64,000 bases of DNA from Macrostomum hystrix (lineage: Eukaryota; Platyhelminthes; Macrostomidae): NCBI GenBank assembly GCA_950097015.1, contig CATNEN010000038.1:19502001-19566000 (forward strand). The letters are read 5' to 3'. The notes under the pieces were generated by a model. The model searched no databases and was not told the DNA's origin. It was given only the letters and a program-made list of their open reading frames with translations. Below are positions 11,793-47,315 of this stretch, one piece after another. The translations under genes were made by a program, and so were the position numbers. Position 1 is the stretch's first letter, and every line of letters starts with the position of its first letter.

Positions 11793-12039
11793 GAGAGATA
11801 ATATGCTATACTGTAGTATAATTAAATTTAGTCTACTAAAGTAACTAAATTACTAAATAAGAAATAAATATGTATGCATGCTACTTACTATACTACTTTG
11901 AAGTACTACGGGTACAAATTTTACGTGTATAAACCAATACATTAATTCGTAACAATCCAAAAATTTAGTTGATAAAAATTCATGTGATTTAGACAGTGTA
12001 TGAAAATAATCGATTTACTGGCCAGTTAATAGAACCGGT

Positions 12040-35431
<23,392 letters not shown>

Positions 35432-36430
35432 CTTTTTAAGTCCACAGGTTGGACTTAAGTACTTAGGTACTTAAGTAGATAACCGTCTATAGGTAATAGT
35501 TTATTGATATATCTCTTTGTCGCACTTATTCTGCTGCTGCAAAGTTGAGATTTAAAGCAAAGTTTTTCAGTTGGCAGAAAGAAGCGCGGAAATATAAATA
35601 CTATATATGAATGGGGTCTTTAATGCAAGCTAAAAAAAGACGGTGTGCAAAAAACTTCAAAGTGTACGAGACGGAATGAAAGCATGGATAGAAACGGAGA
35701 CAGAGTAGGTGCTAGTCGCTAGAATGAAAAGAAAACACTGGCCCAAACCTTTCGTCAGTAAAACTGCTAGCTTTATGCATACGGTACAGTGTAGGTAAAA
35801 CAAACATTTATTGTTAGAGATTGTGTGCTCAGCTACACACTGAGTACATATAGCTATAGTGATCTAGTAGGCAATAGGCCAGACATACGTACAGAAAACG
35901 TAGTGACTAGTAAGTATAAGCTGGCTGTATCACTCAACGGTTGTTCAGGTGTACATTCTCTCTCCCTCTCTCTCCATTTGGCGCTTCAGAAAGGACAATA
36001 AGACACAGACGTAAGCCATACGTATAATCTACGCGCTGACAGTTCATCAAGCCAAGCCCTCAGAAGTTGATCAATCTCTAGACAGATTTAGTGCAATAGG
36101 AGCTAGACAGCAATGCGAATGGCAAGCCAAACAAAACATTTAGTGTGTGTAGATAGAATGAATACAGGAGGACAGCAAGCAAAGAAGATGAGAATAGAAA
36201 ACGAGACAGGAAAACTACGATAGAGGAGAAAGAGATTGAAACAGGCGAAGTTGAGAATGGAAAAATTGATAGGAGAGTTGGAGAGGAAAGAGATTGAGGC
36301 AGGATGGTACAGAGGCGAGAGGTGGTTACAAGGGAAGTGAGAAGGGGAGGGATTGCCTCAGGTTAGGTTAAGAAGGGAGAACTCGTGACAGGAAAAGTTT
36401 ATTAGGCCTAGGCGAGATCGAGGTGTAAAT
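35432..36430. other. Upstream flank of the ABCC gene, no gene seen
   Basis: This should contain the ABCC 5' UTR and promoter. I could not assign a TATA box or transcription start. A CT-rich tract (CTCTCTCCCTCTCTCTCC) lies near 35,958, and a purine-rich stretch spans about 36,180-36,350. Confidence 0.4.
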
Positions 36431-36432
36431 AT

Positions 36433-36753
36433 AAATAATAATAATTGCAGGAGGGCTGCAGGCAATAGCACATCATTTGGTGAGACTAGACCTGCAGCCA
36501 GCAAGGAGGCAATTCTGCCCATTTTACTGACTCCTGAGCACACAGGCACACAGATCCTATAAACAGGCATACACTCACACAGGTGTGTACATCTGCCTTG
36601 ACTTTCTCATTGTCAGGCAGTGTACTTTTTACTGTGCCTTGGAGGTTGGCCCTCAAGGGTGTAAATTGCACGACAAGTCACCAAGCCTTCTTTTCCATGG
36701 CTGCGCCCAAAAAGATTTGGCAAATTCATTAACCTCTCAGCCACCAACCCCTA
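36433..36753 (-). mobile_element. SINE-A, near full length
   Basis: Minus-oriented, with tail (ATA)n then ATTGCAGGAGGGCTGCAGGC and a degraded head ending CTCTCAGCCACCAACCCC. The A/B-box region is partly deleted. Confidence 0.8.
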
Positions 36754-36759
36754 AATGCT

Positions 36760-37243
36760 CTTTTACTAAAAATAACTTTCAAACCAATAATTTTTAAATA
36801 AAAATGAAAGCATATTCACTATAGAATAGCCTGGAAATAAAAAAATTGTCTAAAGTAGCTTGACCTTTTCAAAGCACAACTATTTCTTGTTATAGTGAAT
36901 ATACTTGATATCAAACTGTACTAATTTATCACCAACATTAATAATGAAAAAAGGAAGGATGTAGAAAATTTAAGCAGTTAGCTAGACCTAGTATAGGCTA
37001 GGAGAAGGCTAGGAGATTGGCTAATACTCTTAACCATCTCAGGTATTTAAAGCCTAGGACTAGGTTAGGATAATAACTTAGGAATTGATATGAGCCTAAA
37101 CACTTATTAGCATACAAGCAACCTACTAGCAAGTGAGAATATTGTTCAGCTCTTTTCCTTGACATATAAAGTTATATACATGCAAGCTCAATTTTTGACA
37201 TAACATAAGGGGCCTACTTAATATAAGACACAATACTACATTG
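36760..37243. other. AT-rich spacer, nothing recognised
   Basis: No exon, array or element end was seen between the SINE and the mariner element. Confidence 0.4.
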
Positions 37244-37245
37244 TA

Positions 37246-38521
37246 TAAGGGTGAGCCAAAAGTTTCCGGAATTTTTTTCAGCTAGATCTTCGTACACATT
37301 TTGTTTATGGTAAATCTCAAAAGTGGCAGTCATCCACTAGCATGCTTGCATGCATGCTTCTATCTATTTTACTCAGAATCAGCGCATCTCTTCAGCTCTG
37401 TTTGAATAGCCGCTATAGTAATAATAATGGACATGCCTAAAAACGAATGGCGAGCAATTCTGCTCAACCACTTTCACGCTGGAAGAAATGCAGCCGAGGC
37501 ACATCGCGAGCTATCAAGTCTGATGGGTCATCATGCACCCTCCAAGTCTACGGTGTACGAATGGTTCGCTAGCTTTGTAGAGGAGGACTGGAACCTGTCC
37601 GACAAACCAAGGTCAGGTCGACCCCCCACTGCCGATCAAGGTGCCGTTCTCCATGCCCTAGAGGACAACCCGGAGTACAGTGTGCGCAAGTTGTCGGCCA
37701 CAACTGGAGTGCCCTACAGCACAGTTCGACGGAGCCTGCATGATGCAGGCAAGGTTCCGAAGAAGCCGACTCTGGTACCCCATGAGCTGACTCCCCAGCA
37801 GATGGGCACTCGGGTCGAGATGGCAACTTCGAACCTCCTCCAGGCCCACTCGCCATATTTCCTAAAGTCCATCATTGCGCAGGATGAGAAGTGGGTCTCA
37901 TATGAAAATCCTATCGCATCGGCGGTCTGGGTGAATGCTGATGAAGAGCCACCAATCTGCTCCAGGCGAGACCCCCACTGTGGGAAGGAGCTCTTGTCCT
38001 TCTGGTTCTGCTCATCGGGCCCCATCTTCTGGGAGCTCATCCCGCATGGTGTGGCTGTCACTGCTGCTGTCATCTGCGAAGAACTGGAGCAAGTTGCCCA
38101 CCGGCTGCGATCCGTGTGCCCAGGGCACCGGGACAAAGTTCTTCTGTTTGACAATGCCCGACCACACAAGGCTAGAATCACCCAAGCCAAAATCGCGAGC
38201 CTCGGCTTCAGCGTTTTGCCTCACCCACCTTACTCGCCGGACCTCTCGCCATGTGACTACCATGTGTTCAGATCCCTCCAGAACTTCTGTGATGGTCGGC
38301 GGTTTGCGAACAAGCAGCATGTGGAGTTAGCAGTGCAGGAATGGATCGACTCTAGGCCAAGGAGCTTCTGGATGGAGGGGATTGAGGCACTGCCTATGAG
38401 ATGGGAGAGAGTCAAGGTCTTGAATGGCAACTATGTTACATCGTTTTAATCTGTTGACTTTGAATGCGAAAGTTGACTATGTTGATGCAATGAAATTCCG
38501 GAAACTTTTGGCTCACCCTTA
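37246..38521 (+). mobile_element. Complete mariner element, 1,276 bp
   Basis: Terminal inverted repeats (TAAGGGTGAGCCAAAAGTTT and onward, about 30 bp) match at both ends. The target duplication is TA (37244-37245 and 38522-38523). Length and layout are those of a canonical full-length mariner. Confidence 0.95.
37427..38449 (+). CDS. Intact mariner (DD34D) transposase, 340 aa
   Basis: Cut-and-paste transposase. Residues 1-120 form the paired helix-turn-helix region that binds the inverted repeats, followed by the linker motif VPHELT. The catalytic triad lies in IIAQDEKWVSYENP, LLFDNARPHKA and YSPDLSPCDYHVF; 34 residues separate the second and third Asp, which defines the mariner family. Length is normal (about 340-345 aa) and there is no stop or frameshift, so the copy could be functional. 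ATG 37427 is followed directly by NEWRAILLNHF, typical of mariner N termini. Confidence 0.95.
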   Translation: MDMPKNEWRAILLNHFHAGRNAAEAHRELSSLMGHHAPSKSTVYEWFASFVEEDWNLSDKPRSGRPPTADQGAVLHALEDNPEYSVRKLSATTGVPYSTVRRSLHDAGKVPKKPTLVPHELTPQQMGTRVEMATSNLLQAHSPYFLKSIIAQDEKWVSYENPIASAVWVNADEEPPICSRRDPHCGKELLSFWFCSSGPIFWELIPHGVAVTAAVICEELEQVAHRLRSVCPGHRDKVLLFDNARPHKARITQAKIASLGFSVLPHPPYSPDLSPCDYHVFRSLQNFCDGRRFANKQHVELAVQEWIDSRPRSFWMEGIEALPMRWERVKVLNGNYVTSF

Positions 38522-38523
38522 TA

Positions 38524-39218
38524 ATAGGGCCTAATACATTATATTCTATAGCAATATAGCTAGGCCTAATGGCTATTATTCTATATACCTTAGGTATAGC
38601 TAGTATTGGGCCTAATCCTAAGCTCTAAATATCCAAATTGCTTAAAATTATAGTCAATAAAAAATAATCAGTTAAATATCAGTTAAATCAGTTAAATCCT
38701 AGCTAGCAAAAATCAAATACTACAAAGTGTGCCTTTAAAAATATTACATAAAAGCAAAGCAGGACAGCATAAGCAAATGTACAAAGCTACAAAAACTTTG
38801 AGCATTTAAAGTCTATAAAAATTGTTATCAATATATGCATATAGAGTTTTTCAATTTCCTTATTTAGAGTCAATATTATTGAGCTAGGCCTAGTTAAAAA
38901 TTCAAGTAGCTAAGCTAGACCTCATGAGTCATTTCGAAAGTTTAAAGTTATATTGTTTAGAATATTCAAAGCACATTTAAACATAGTACATTGTGCCGAT
39001 GTGTATTTGGACATGTAATGTGATTTAAATATAAAAATGTAATATTGCTTCAGCAATTGCAAAAGTCTATGCACTCGAGTCTACACTCAGTATCTTTTGT
39101 GGGAAAACTAAAAACGAGAGATAGTCCATGAAGCTTAGTTCTTTTAGAGCTAAGGCGTAGATCATAAAGTGAAATACAATGTCGTCGAGGCACTGGCAGA
39201 TCTTCCTGTTGAATAGTC
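38524..39218. other. AT-rich spacer, nothing recognised
   Basis: No coding or repeat signal that I can support. Confidence 0.4.
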
Positions 39219-39226
39219 CCTAGTCT

Positions 39227-39520
39227 CATAGGCGTAGGAATGATTAAAAAAGTGGGGGGGCAAGGCCAAGGGGAGGATCCATTTCCCTGAAAAAAAATCC
39301 CAAAAATGACAATTGTTATTATTTCAATTATTATTTCAATATTGCCCTTGCAGTAAAAAATAGTAAAAAATAGTAAAAAATAGTAAAAAATTAGCAAAAA
39401 GTCAACATTTTGCATTTAAAATGTGGGGGGGCCAGATCTGGGCATAGCCATTACTGGCCCCCCCCAACTTAAAAAGTGGGGGGCCATGGCCCCACTGTCC
39501 CCCCCGTTCCTACGCCTATG
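39227..39520. mobile_element. hAT-like MITE, 294 bp
   Basis: Inverted ends CATAGGCGTAGGAA and TTCCTACGCCTATG, flanked by the 8-bp direct repeat CCTAGTCT (39219-39226 and 39521-39528). G-rich and C-rich inner arms face each other. An 8-bp target duplication fits hAT (or P) transposons. No coding capacity. Confidence 0.8.
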
Positions 39521-39528
39521 CCTAGTCT

Positions 39529-40419
39529 GATTCGCAGGCTCGTGTGAGCATCAGCATTGCATGAGCTCACTAGCTTTTACGCGTGTGTCTCTGTCTATTA
39601 TCTATCTAGTGCACTGAACACAACTATTATGGCTGTTAAGGCTTAAGGCTTAACAAAACAATACATTTCATGATCATGCATTGCACATAAAAATTTACAA
39701 AAAAATAATCGTCTGGTAGAATGGCAATCTGCACGTGCAGTGCAGTGCTTTCATGAAGTTTAATCAAGACAAATAAACCTTATAAAAATACAAATAATAA
39801 CCTTATGTCTTAGAAAACCTACAGTTGAATTAATTCAAATCAAGTGGCAAATAAACAAAACTGCATTACAGGTTTTCCCTTATTTTTTCAACAATGCAGT
39901 GTCATAAGGCCAAACTGGAAAAAATCACAGAATTTCAGATAAGACCAGAATCACAGATAAATCAGAGTGTTCAAGGCAAACTAGCCAACGTCTATTTTTT
40001 TGTGTCCATGGACTACAATTCAATTCTTAGACTTTCTACTGCCAAGCTTATAGTGAAATAATTTACTTCGGCAACGGGACCGACAACAAAAACAGCGTCA
40101 TCGATCTAAAAAATTCACAACCCTCTATTTGGTCCGGGAGCTAGCGTCTTTCAGAAGCCGGGCCGGTCAGACTTTTTCTTTTTTCTTTCTTTTTCTTCGG
40201 GCGAGCGTGGGCCAAGGCCCCAAGGACCACTAGTAAATAGTTGAGTATTCCGTGCAAGTCTACTTGAGTAGTCCGTGCAAGGCCCATGGGCCCGATGGCG
40301 GCCTGAAAGCCCCGCAGGACAGGTTAACTAGCGGTCAGCGCGCAGCTGACAGATGAGACGCTCTTGTCGACGCGATAGATCTTTCGCTGGCTTAGGCAGG
40401 TGGAATTATCTGGCTATCT
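39529..40419. other. Intergenic, nothing recognised
   Basis: Mixed AT-rich DNA with a pyrimidine tract near 40,170-40,200. No gene seen. Confidence 0.4.
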
Positions 40420-40421
40420 CG

Positions 40422-40722
40422 GGTGGGGTCGGTGGCAGAGCGGTTAACGCGTTTGCCTCTCGAACAATGTCCCTAAGCTCGATTTCGCGGCGAGGCCACA
40501 TTAGCTTGGGGCGCAGCCGTGAAGAGAAGGCTTGGGTGCTTGTCGTGCAATTTACGCCCTTTAGGACCATCCTCCAGTGAAGTGTAAACTGCCTGACGAT
40601 GAGAAAGTCAGGGCAGATGTACAGATTTAACACACCTGTGTGAGCGCATGCCTGCGTACAGTATCTCTGTGTGTGTGGGAATGGGAAGTTGGGCCCTTCA
40701 GCCCTCCTGCAAAGATTATTTT
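40422..40722 (+). mobile_element. SINE-A, full length
   Basis: Head GTGGCAGAGCGGTTAACGCG, B-box region AGCTCGATTTC, body AAGTCAGGGCAGATGTACAG, tail CAGCCCTCCTGCAAAGATTA followed by AT-rich trinucleotides. Confidence 0.85.
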
Positions 40723-40869
40723 TATTATCATTGTTATTACTATTATTATTATCATTATTATTAATATTTATTTTTTTATTACTCTTATCAGGTATCTCGT
40801 TGTTCGATCTTAGCCTCCCTGCGTGGTCTCTAAAGCTTGAGCAGCAGCACGTAATGCAACGGCTCAGGG

Positions 40870-41230
40870 CAAAGTGCCTCTAACCAAGCTGACGTTGCCA
40901 GCCAGTGAAAGTCGCCGCCCGTGTAGCAGGTCAAAAGAGAAATGCGGCGTTGGTCTCGCTGCCTGGGCTGCTGCACACTTTGAACGCCGCGATTCTAGCG
41001 TGTCTGCATGCGCAGCGGCAAGCCATTAGTCCATCATCCAGAGCCTCGGTTTGTTGCATGGCCCAGACCAATCCTCATCATCTCGCCAGGTCGTCGGCGA
41101 CGTCAGGCACGAGTCCGCCGAGGTACACGAAGCTCTGGCAGCGGGTTAGTTGGATTGCATCTCCCGCGGCGCCTCTGTATTTGATCTCAGTTGTCGGTTT
41201 GCAGCTGTCGACTGGCAGTGTATAATTTTA
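40870..41230 (-). pseudogene. Decayed non-LTR retrotransposon reverse transcriptase fragment
   Basis: On the minus strand a frame reads EIKYRGAAGDAIQLTRCQSF then VYLGGLVPD. This resembles the F-x-YLG block near the C-terminal end of LINE reverse transcriptases. Stops and apparent frame changes follow (ALVWAMQQ-like, then a GGDFHW-type stretch). The family cannot be assigned by eye. Confidence 0.5.
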
Positions 41231-43044
41231 ATGTGCCTTGGGCTTTGGTCGCCATATTGAACGACAAGACCAAGTTTGTGACTGCTGATTCTAGCTCAGG
41301 GACATTGGTGCCACTACGCCACTGGAAAAATTTTAAATTTAGTGAAATTTGAGATATTTGCGTCAGGGTGTCCATAGTGATCTATTTCCACCTTTGTAGC
41401 GCTTGAAGGTCTAGCAGTCCGTCTAGATAAGTGTAGGTGACCACCAAAGACGGAGATGATGCAGGCCCATTCGGATGACAATTTTTAAGGCCTTGCAGGC
41501 GCAGTGCTAATTTTTGAATAGGGGTGTATGAAATACACTAGCGCTTACATTAAAAATCCGACCATAGGCCAGAACCATTGAATATCTCGACGGTCTGAAG
41601 AGCTGGCGACTTGATTCTTGTTTGTAGAAGATTCGCCACAAAAGTTGGCCCGTGTTCTTTAGTTTCGTGTGCTCGCGTTGCTCCGTTCGGGTGCAGCACA
41701 AAAATTTCCCTCCCTCTTGGTAGTTAATTTAAATGTGATACATAAACGGCTTATATCAGTGCGTGATAAGTACGCCTCTCAAGGTTAACTTGTGAGGCAG
41801 TGAATAATTAAGATACTTTTTCATTTTGAATTCCCGCCACTTTTTCTCACGCGCTATCTATTTGTCGTAACCTCACGCAGCGCTCTTTGTTCGTTGTATG
41901 CGCACTCAAGCGGGACATGCACCCACCCCAATTTTGGTATATATATACAGAGAAGAATATAATGAGATCTTTAACCCTGTTACCCCTGTTGGACCTGCTT
42001 TAAATTCTATACGTTCTCAACGTTTTGTTCTACGAAATATAAGCGATTCGACTTCCTACCTCTTTCCCTGTTTCGCTATTAAATAAACCGAGTTCCTTAG
42101 TTATTTTCCTAATAAGAGAAAAACAGATAGATCCCTTTGCCTTCCCAATCCTCTCCCAAAGATCTCTCGTCGGCCTTCTTAACCCAAATCCACCCTATTA
42201 TATGACCCCTTTGAAATCCCAATATACCGCCCTAAAATCCCATCTAAAAGTCCACTTCAAGTCTATCTGAAGTCCACCTAAAGTTCCCTAAATACCCCCT
42301 GAAGTCCCAAAATTTCGCCTAAACTCCGCCTTTATCCCCCTAATGAAACTGTACTAATTCCGGACCCCGTAGAGGAAAGTATAAGTGAGAGTGCATAGGA
42401 CGTTCACCAGGCAACTTCGATCCATCCTGACACGCCCCACGGACTGTGTGCCCCAGATCAGTGACCTAAGCCCTCGTGCTAGCAGCAGTCGATTCCTCTC
42501 CCATCGTTAGTAGCTAGTGTCTTGCCGCTCGGGCATTAGCGCTACCTTAGGTATAACCCGAACTGCGTGGAAAATACCTATTCTCACCCTCATAATATAC
42601 GCTATACCATCCCCCCCCAAATACTCAGCTCACCAATCCCAAATCCAACAAATAGAGAGAGAGCTGAGAGGTCTAGGCTACACTTGTACTTGCCTTCCTT
42701 TTTGCATAACTCATTGATATCGGCTGTGGAATATAATCTGCAGCCGCAGTGGTCAGTTTGAGGCCCCTATTGATGTGTAATTTTAATGTCGAAATAAGAC
42801 AAAAAGTACATGTAGTTCTTAGACAGATTTCACAGTGCAAGCATAATTTTTTATGAAAAAAATTGAAAAATGTTTACAGTTTACGACTTCCTAAGATTTA
42901 TAATCGATAGGGAAACAACTAGTATTATTTATTAAACGTAAAAATAATATTATCAGACAATATAGTTATATACTGAAAGTTAGACGGGTAGATCACAAGG
43001 TGGACAAGATATTATGAAGACTCAATTTTGCTAAAAAATGTTTG
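41231..43044. other. Intergenic, nothing recognised
   Basis: No convincing exon. A loose CCC-rich repeat (AAATCCCA, AAGTCC blocks) lies at about 42,190-42,350 and may be an eroded array. Confidence 0.4.
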
Positions 43045-46000
43045 TCAATCTACTTTCGATGATGACACCTGTTGAACGCTTCCGTACCCAGCTGCTGCTG
43101 TTGCGTCATCCGTTTTGGCTTTCATCAGATGCTTCTCGTCCGCGGATGGATTGATAATCTGTTCAATTTATTTTCGGGGATAACCAATTATTTCATTTAA
43201 AAAATAATCAGGTCGTCGGTGACTTAACTATCAATACGTAAAACTATGTCACATTGTTGTGTATATTGCTGCGTAACTAAGTAAATTAATGATGCCTTAA
43301 ATGATAAACATTTTCTCACACAACCTTTCTTTATGGTTTGATATTAAAATAACGAAATAGCTGTAACGTTTGGGGTTGGCAAGTTTGGGTTTGTGAAGTT
43401 TGCGAGCGTCAAGTTTTGGGTTGTGAAATTTTGGAGTTGTGGAGCTTTGGAGTTGTGGAGCTGTGTGAAATTTGGGGTTGTGGAGTTTTGGAGTTGTGGA
43501 GTTTTGGGGTTGTGGAGTTTTGGGGTTGTGGAGTTTAGGGGTTGTGGAGTTTTGGAGTTGTGGAGTTTAGGGGTTGTGGGGTTTTGGGGTTGTGAAGTTT
43601 AGGGGTTGTGGAGTTTTGGAGTTGTGGAGTTTTGGGGTTGTGGAGTTTTGGGGTTGTGGAGTTTTGGGGTTGTGGAGTTTTGGAGTTGTGGAGTTTAGGG
43701 GTTGTGGAGTTTTGGAGTTGTGGAGTTTTGGGGTTGTGGAGTTTTGGGGTTGTGGAGTTTTGGGGTTGTGGAGTTTTGGGGTTGTGGAGTTTTGGGGTTG
43801 TGGAGTTTTGGGGTTGTGGAGTTTTGGGGTTGTGGAGTTTTGGAGTTGTGGAGTTTTGGAGTTGTGGAGTTTTGGGGTTGTGGAGTTTCGGGGTTGTGGA
43901 GTTTTGGGGTTGTGGAGTTTTGGGGTTGTGGAGTTTTGGGGTTGTGGAGTTTTGGGGTTGTGAAGTTTTGGGTTGTGAAGTATGGAGCTTTGCAGTTTTG
44001 GAGTAGTAAAATCTTAGAATATGAAGTTTTTGAGAAGCGAAGCGTCCCGTTCTGCAGGTATTGAGCACTCTAGATTCATAAGATGATTAACTACGCTAAG
44101 GTATTGATGGTAGCTATGCTTTTTTGCATTATAAAGAGCCAAGCTCATGTCGTCACCTCTTCAGCAGGCGGGCGAGTCTGCGCCAGAGATCTATCCTTGG
44201 TCTCAAATGGCAACAGGGCCGAACTGATCGTGGCCAGCAACAGCAGACCAGAAAAGATTAGAAGGCCGCCAAGCAGTGAGACTCTAGTGACAAAAATCTG
44301 CGCCACGTAGGGCACTAGAATCGACGCTACTCGGCTAAACGACGAATGAAAGCCGGCCGCAGTTGACCGAAGTGTCGTGGGGTAGGCCTCCAGAACGTAG
44401 AGCCAGATCACATTGTAGCCACTGGCGATGAAGAAGCGAATGACAAAGAACAGGCCGATTCTCGCTGCGCTGTCCATGCAGAAGCTAAGCAGGGGAACGA
44501 GTATTGAGGCCAGGCAGAAGGCGATGGTCATGATCAGGCGACGCCCAAGGAAGCGTTCGATTAGGAAAGCGTTGAGCAGCGAAGTTGAAATGTCGGCCAC
44601 CGCCGGAATCTGGAAAAAAATTTCAAGATTAAAATTTTTACTATTCTCTCGCAGTCGAGTTTTTCTGTCCGAAAACAGTGACCTTAGAGCTCGAATCCCA
44701 GGCGAGGCCACATTCATTTGAGACACAGCCGCGGAGGGAAGGCTGGAAAGGCTTGTCGTTCAATTTACGCCCATAATCTACCCTCAAACTACTCCCACCC
44801 AATGCACAGTGAGAGTTACCTGACGATGAGAATGACACACATCACAAACCACACTCACAAGCAATTCAACGTAGTTAAACGACTGGCAGCTGTGACAGGT
44901 GCGATCGAGTCCCGAATTCCACAGTTTGGTAGTTGTCGTGGCATTACCAGTGTCTGTTACTAGGCACTTGTCTCGCAACAGCAGCGGCACCTGGACATTC
45001 AATAGAATCATACCGTAGTAGTTGAATCCAGACGCGAATGCGATCACGGCCAGCTGCAGGCTGAGTCTCAGGTAAGTGTCTGGCCTAATCAGCTCAGTTA
45101 GATTGCCCCGCTTCTGCTTGCCCTGCAGTTCGCTAGCCGCAAAATCGCCCGCGTAGCGAGGCATCCGATTGATGTCGGCCATCTTGTCCAAGGCCTGCCG
45201 AGTCTCCATTATTTTGCCCTAGACAGAAAAAATCTATTTCGTGTTGTTTTTCTCTCTCTCTCGCTTTTACTGTCGGGCCCGTGGTGGGTTTCGATTGGCT
45301 GGCCCGGTCGGGGGTTTGCAAGGCAGAGATTTTTCCTTACCCCCCGGTGCGCATTCTATTGGCTGGAGCCGGGTAGACCGTTTAGCGTCTGTCTTTAAAC
45401 CGGAGCCAATGAAATAATTCTAACCCCGACAAGTCTGAAAAAGCAGTAATTCTGCCGCAAGTCGCCTCGGGGAATGGACTGGGATTTTAGAGTCTAAAAC
45501 AGTCGGAGTCCGATCCTCTCGCTGATCATTGGCAATCAGGGTTAATTAGTGTGAGCTCCTTCTTACGGCGTATTTTGGCTAACTCTAGAACAGGAAGGTC
45601 ATATTGTTGCTAGCTCTCTCGCGAGCTCACCTGTACCATGCTCTGCCTAGGTGACACTGGCAGCCAGAGCATCCAGGGCAGGCTGAGCAGCAGCATCGGC
45701 AGAGCTGTGAGCACAGCCAAGTAACGCCAGCCGTGAGGAAGTTCCAGTAATAGCCAGGCCAAGCCGATCTCGACAAAGCCGCCGACGCACCAGATGGCCT
45801 TGTGGTGAAGAGGAAACAAAGGAACAACAATTAGCTTAAAACCTTCCTGCAGTTGAGAAAGCAGTGCATTTTTCTTACCTGAAACACAAACCAGGCGATG
45901 CCACGTCGATCCGAGGTCATGAACTCGCTGAGGATGGCCGCAGTCAGCGGTTGCACACCGCCGATGCCGGTGCCAACAAGAAAGCGCAGCACCACCACCC

Positions 46001-46423
46001 AGATGATATTTGGCGCCAGTGCTGTCAAGCAGCCGTAGAATACAATGTAGGCCATGCACAGCCCAGTGACTGACCTGCGGCAGTGCTTGTCACCCAACGG
46101 TCCCCAGACATACGCCCCAACAAACAGGCCCATGAAGGTGCCCGACGTGATGAAGGACTTCCAATAGTCGCTGATCCACCAGACGCATTGCAGTTTCTGG
46201 CTGACCATGCTGACGTATTGAATTTCGAGCATATCGCTAGCTTGAATCAGACCGCATAGAAATATGACGCCTATCTGTAAAAAAGCGAAGTGAGTTTTCA
46301 GATCGACACTATAGGTTTAGGCGACTCTGTGTAGCACTTTGAGGTTCGTTGTTTTACCTGAAAGCGACCAAAGCCGATGTCTTCAATCACGGCGTCAACC
46401 GTCTTCGCACCGCTGCTGCTCAT
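43045..46423 (-). CDS. SVOP-like major facilitator transporter, 6 exons, 518 aa
   Basis: Exons: 46358-46423, 45879-46274, 45631-45798, 44859-45218, 44157-44609, 43045-43158, all phase 0. This is an MFS transporter of the SV2/SVOP group; the substrate is not known for the family, and SVOP sits on vesicles. The start matches the group (DAVIEDIGFGRFQ). Helix 2-3 has VWGPLGDKHCRR, then LRFLVGTGIGGVQPL. The second half has IERFLGRR, YNVIWLYVLEAYPTTLRSTA and ALLPFETKDRSL, all hallmarks of SVOP. Human SVOP is about 548 aa. Exon 6 adds 37 hydrophilic residues ending VSSSKVD and is the least certain exon. Reading through the exon 5 donor instead would end after VTT at 44145, giving 484 aa. The last intron carries a 16-bp minisatellite and intron 4 a SINE-A. 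Confidence 0.85.
43365..44005. repeat. 16-bp minisatellite in the SVOP-like last intron (about 38 copies)
   Basis: The unit is GGGGTTGTGGAGTTTT, with AGTTGTGG variants. It is G/T-rich on the plus strand. The unit length is not a multiple of 3 and it lacks stops, so several frames are open; this is not evidence of coding. Confidence 0.96.
44672..44838 (+). mobile_element. SINE-A fragment in SVOP-like intron 4
   Basis: Antisense to the gene. Runs from the B-box region (AGCTCGAATCCCAGGCGAGG) to CTGACGATGAGAATGACA, ending about 20 nt from the exon 4 donor. Confidence 0.75.
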
Positions 46424-46975
46424 CTTCACTAGTGGCTATAATATCGAATGATGAAAGGTCTAGTATAATTTTATAATATCCCTTCCGAGCTCTCTGTTTT
46501 TCAAACGATGTCTGTTGATATAGCTTGAGAGTATAGTATAGGTGGTACGACAGTCGCATGACTTTGCAGAGCCGTTTATTGTTCTTGTCTCTGAATATAT
46601 GTACAATAAGCCCAATTCTTTAAGTCTGTGCACAACTTAAACAAATCTCTCACCTGAAGGCTGAAACTTACTAGCCTGTTATCTTGCCTACAGTGTTCTC
46701 AAAATTCATTCATTGTACGTTCTCAAAACTCACTGGCCGCATTTGGGCAGTGCAGAGTCTGCTATTTGCTTCTCAACTTCTTTCAATCTAAGGCTTGAAA
46801 AAGTGTAAACATTTTTTGTTAACCATTATACACTACGCCAAACCTCTGGTCAGGCACGTGCCATTTTTTAAAGTGAAAGTATTTGGATGACTATACAGAC
46901 TAAAATACGGTTTTCTTCCGTAAAAAACTGTTAAAACTATTTATTTTTTTACTCCAAGGGGTTGTAGCTAAATTG
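46424..46975. other. Upstream flank of the SVOP-like gene
   Basis: Should contain its promoter and 5' UTR; no clear TATA box or other signal is visible. Confidence 0.4.
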
Positions 46976-46979
46976 TTTA

Positions 46980-47305
46980 AAGGGGGTGAGTCGCAGAGCG
47001 GTTAGCGTTTTGCCTCTCGCACCAAGGTCCCTGAGCTCGATTCCGTGGCGAGGCCACATTTATTTTTGGCGCAGCCGCGGAGAGAAGGCTTGTGGGCTTG
47101 TGCGCACAGTGAGAGTGTGCACTGCCTGATGAGGAGAAAGTCGGGGCAGATGTACACACCTGTGTGAGTGTGTGCCTGTGTACCGTATGTGTCCGTGTAT
47201 GCTCAGGAGTCAGTGGAACAGGCAGATTGCCTCCTCGCTGGCTGAGGGTCTATTTTTACCGAACTATGTTCCATTGCCCGCAGCCCTTCTGCAATTATTA
47301 TTAAT
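46980..47305 (+). mobile_element. SINE-A, full length
   Basis: Head GAGTCGCAGAGCGGTTAGCG, B box GAGCTCGATTCC, body with GGGGCAGATGTACACACCTG, tail CCTTCTGCAATTATTATTAA. Confidence 0.85.
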
Positions 47306-47315
47306 ATAATTTGCC

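Noticed and set aside
37569-38330. Other frames overlapping the mariner transposase
   Set aside because: Shadows of a complete transposase with its own inverted repeats.
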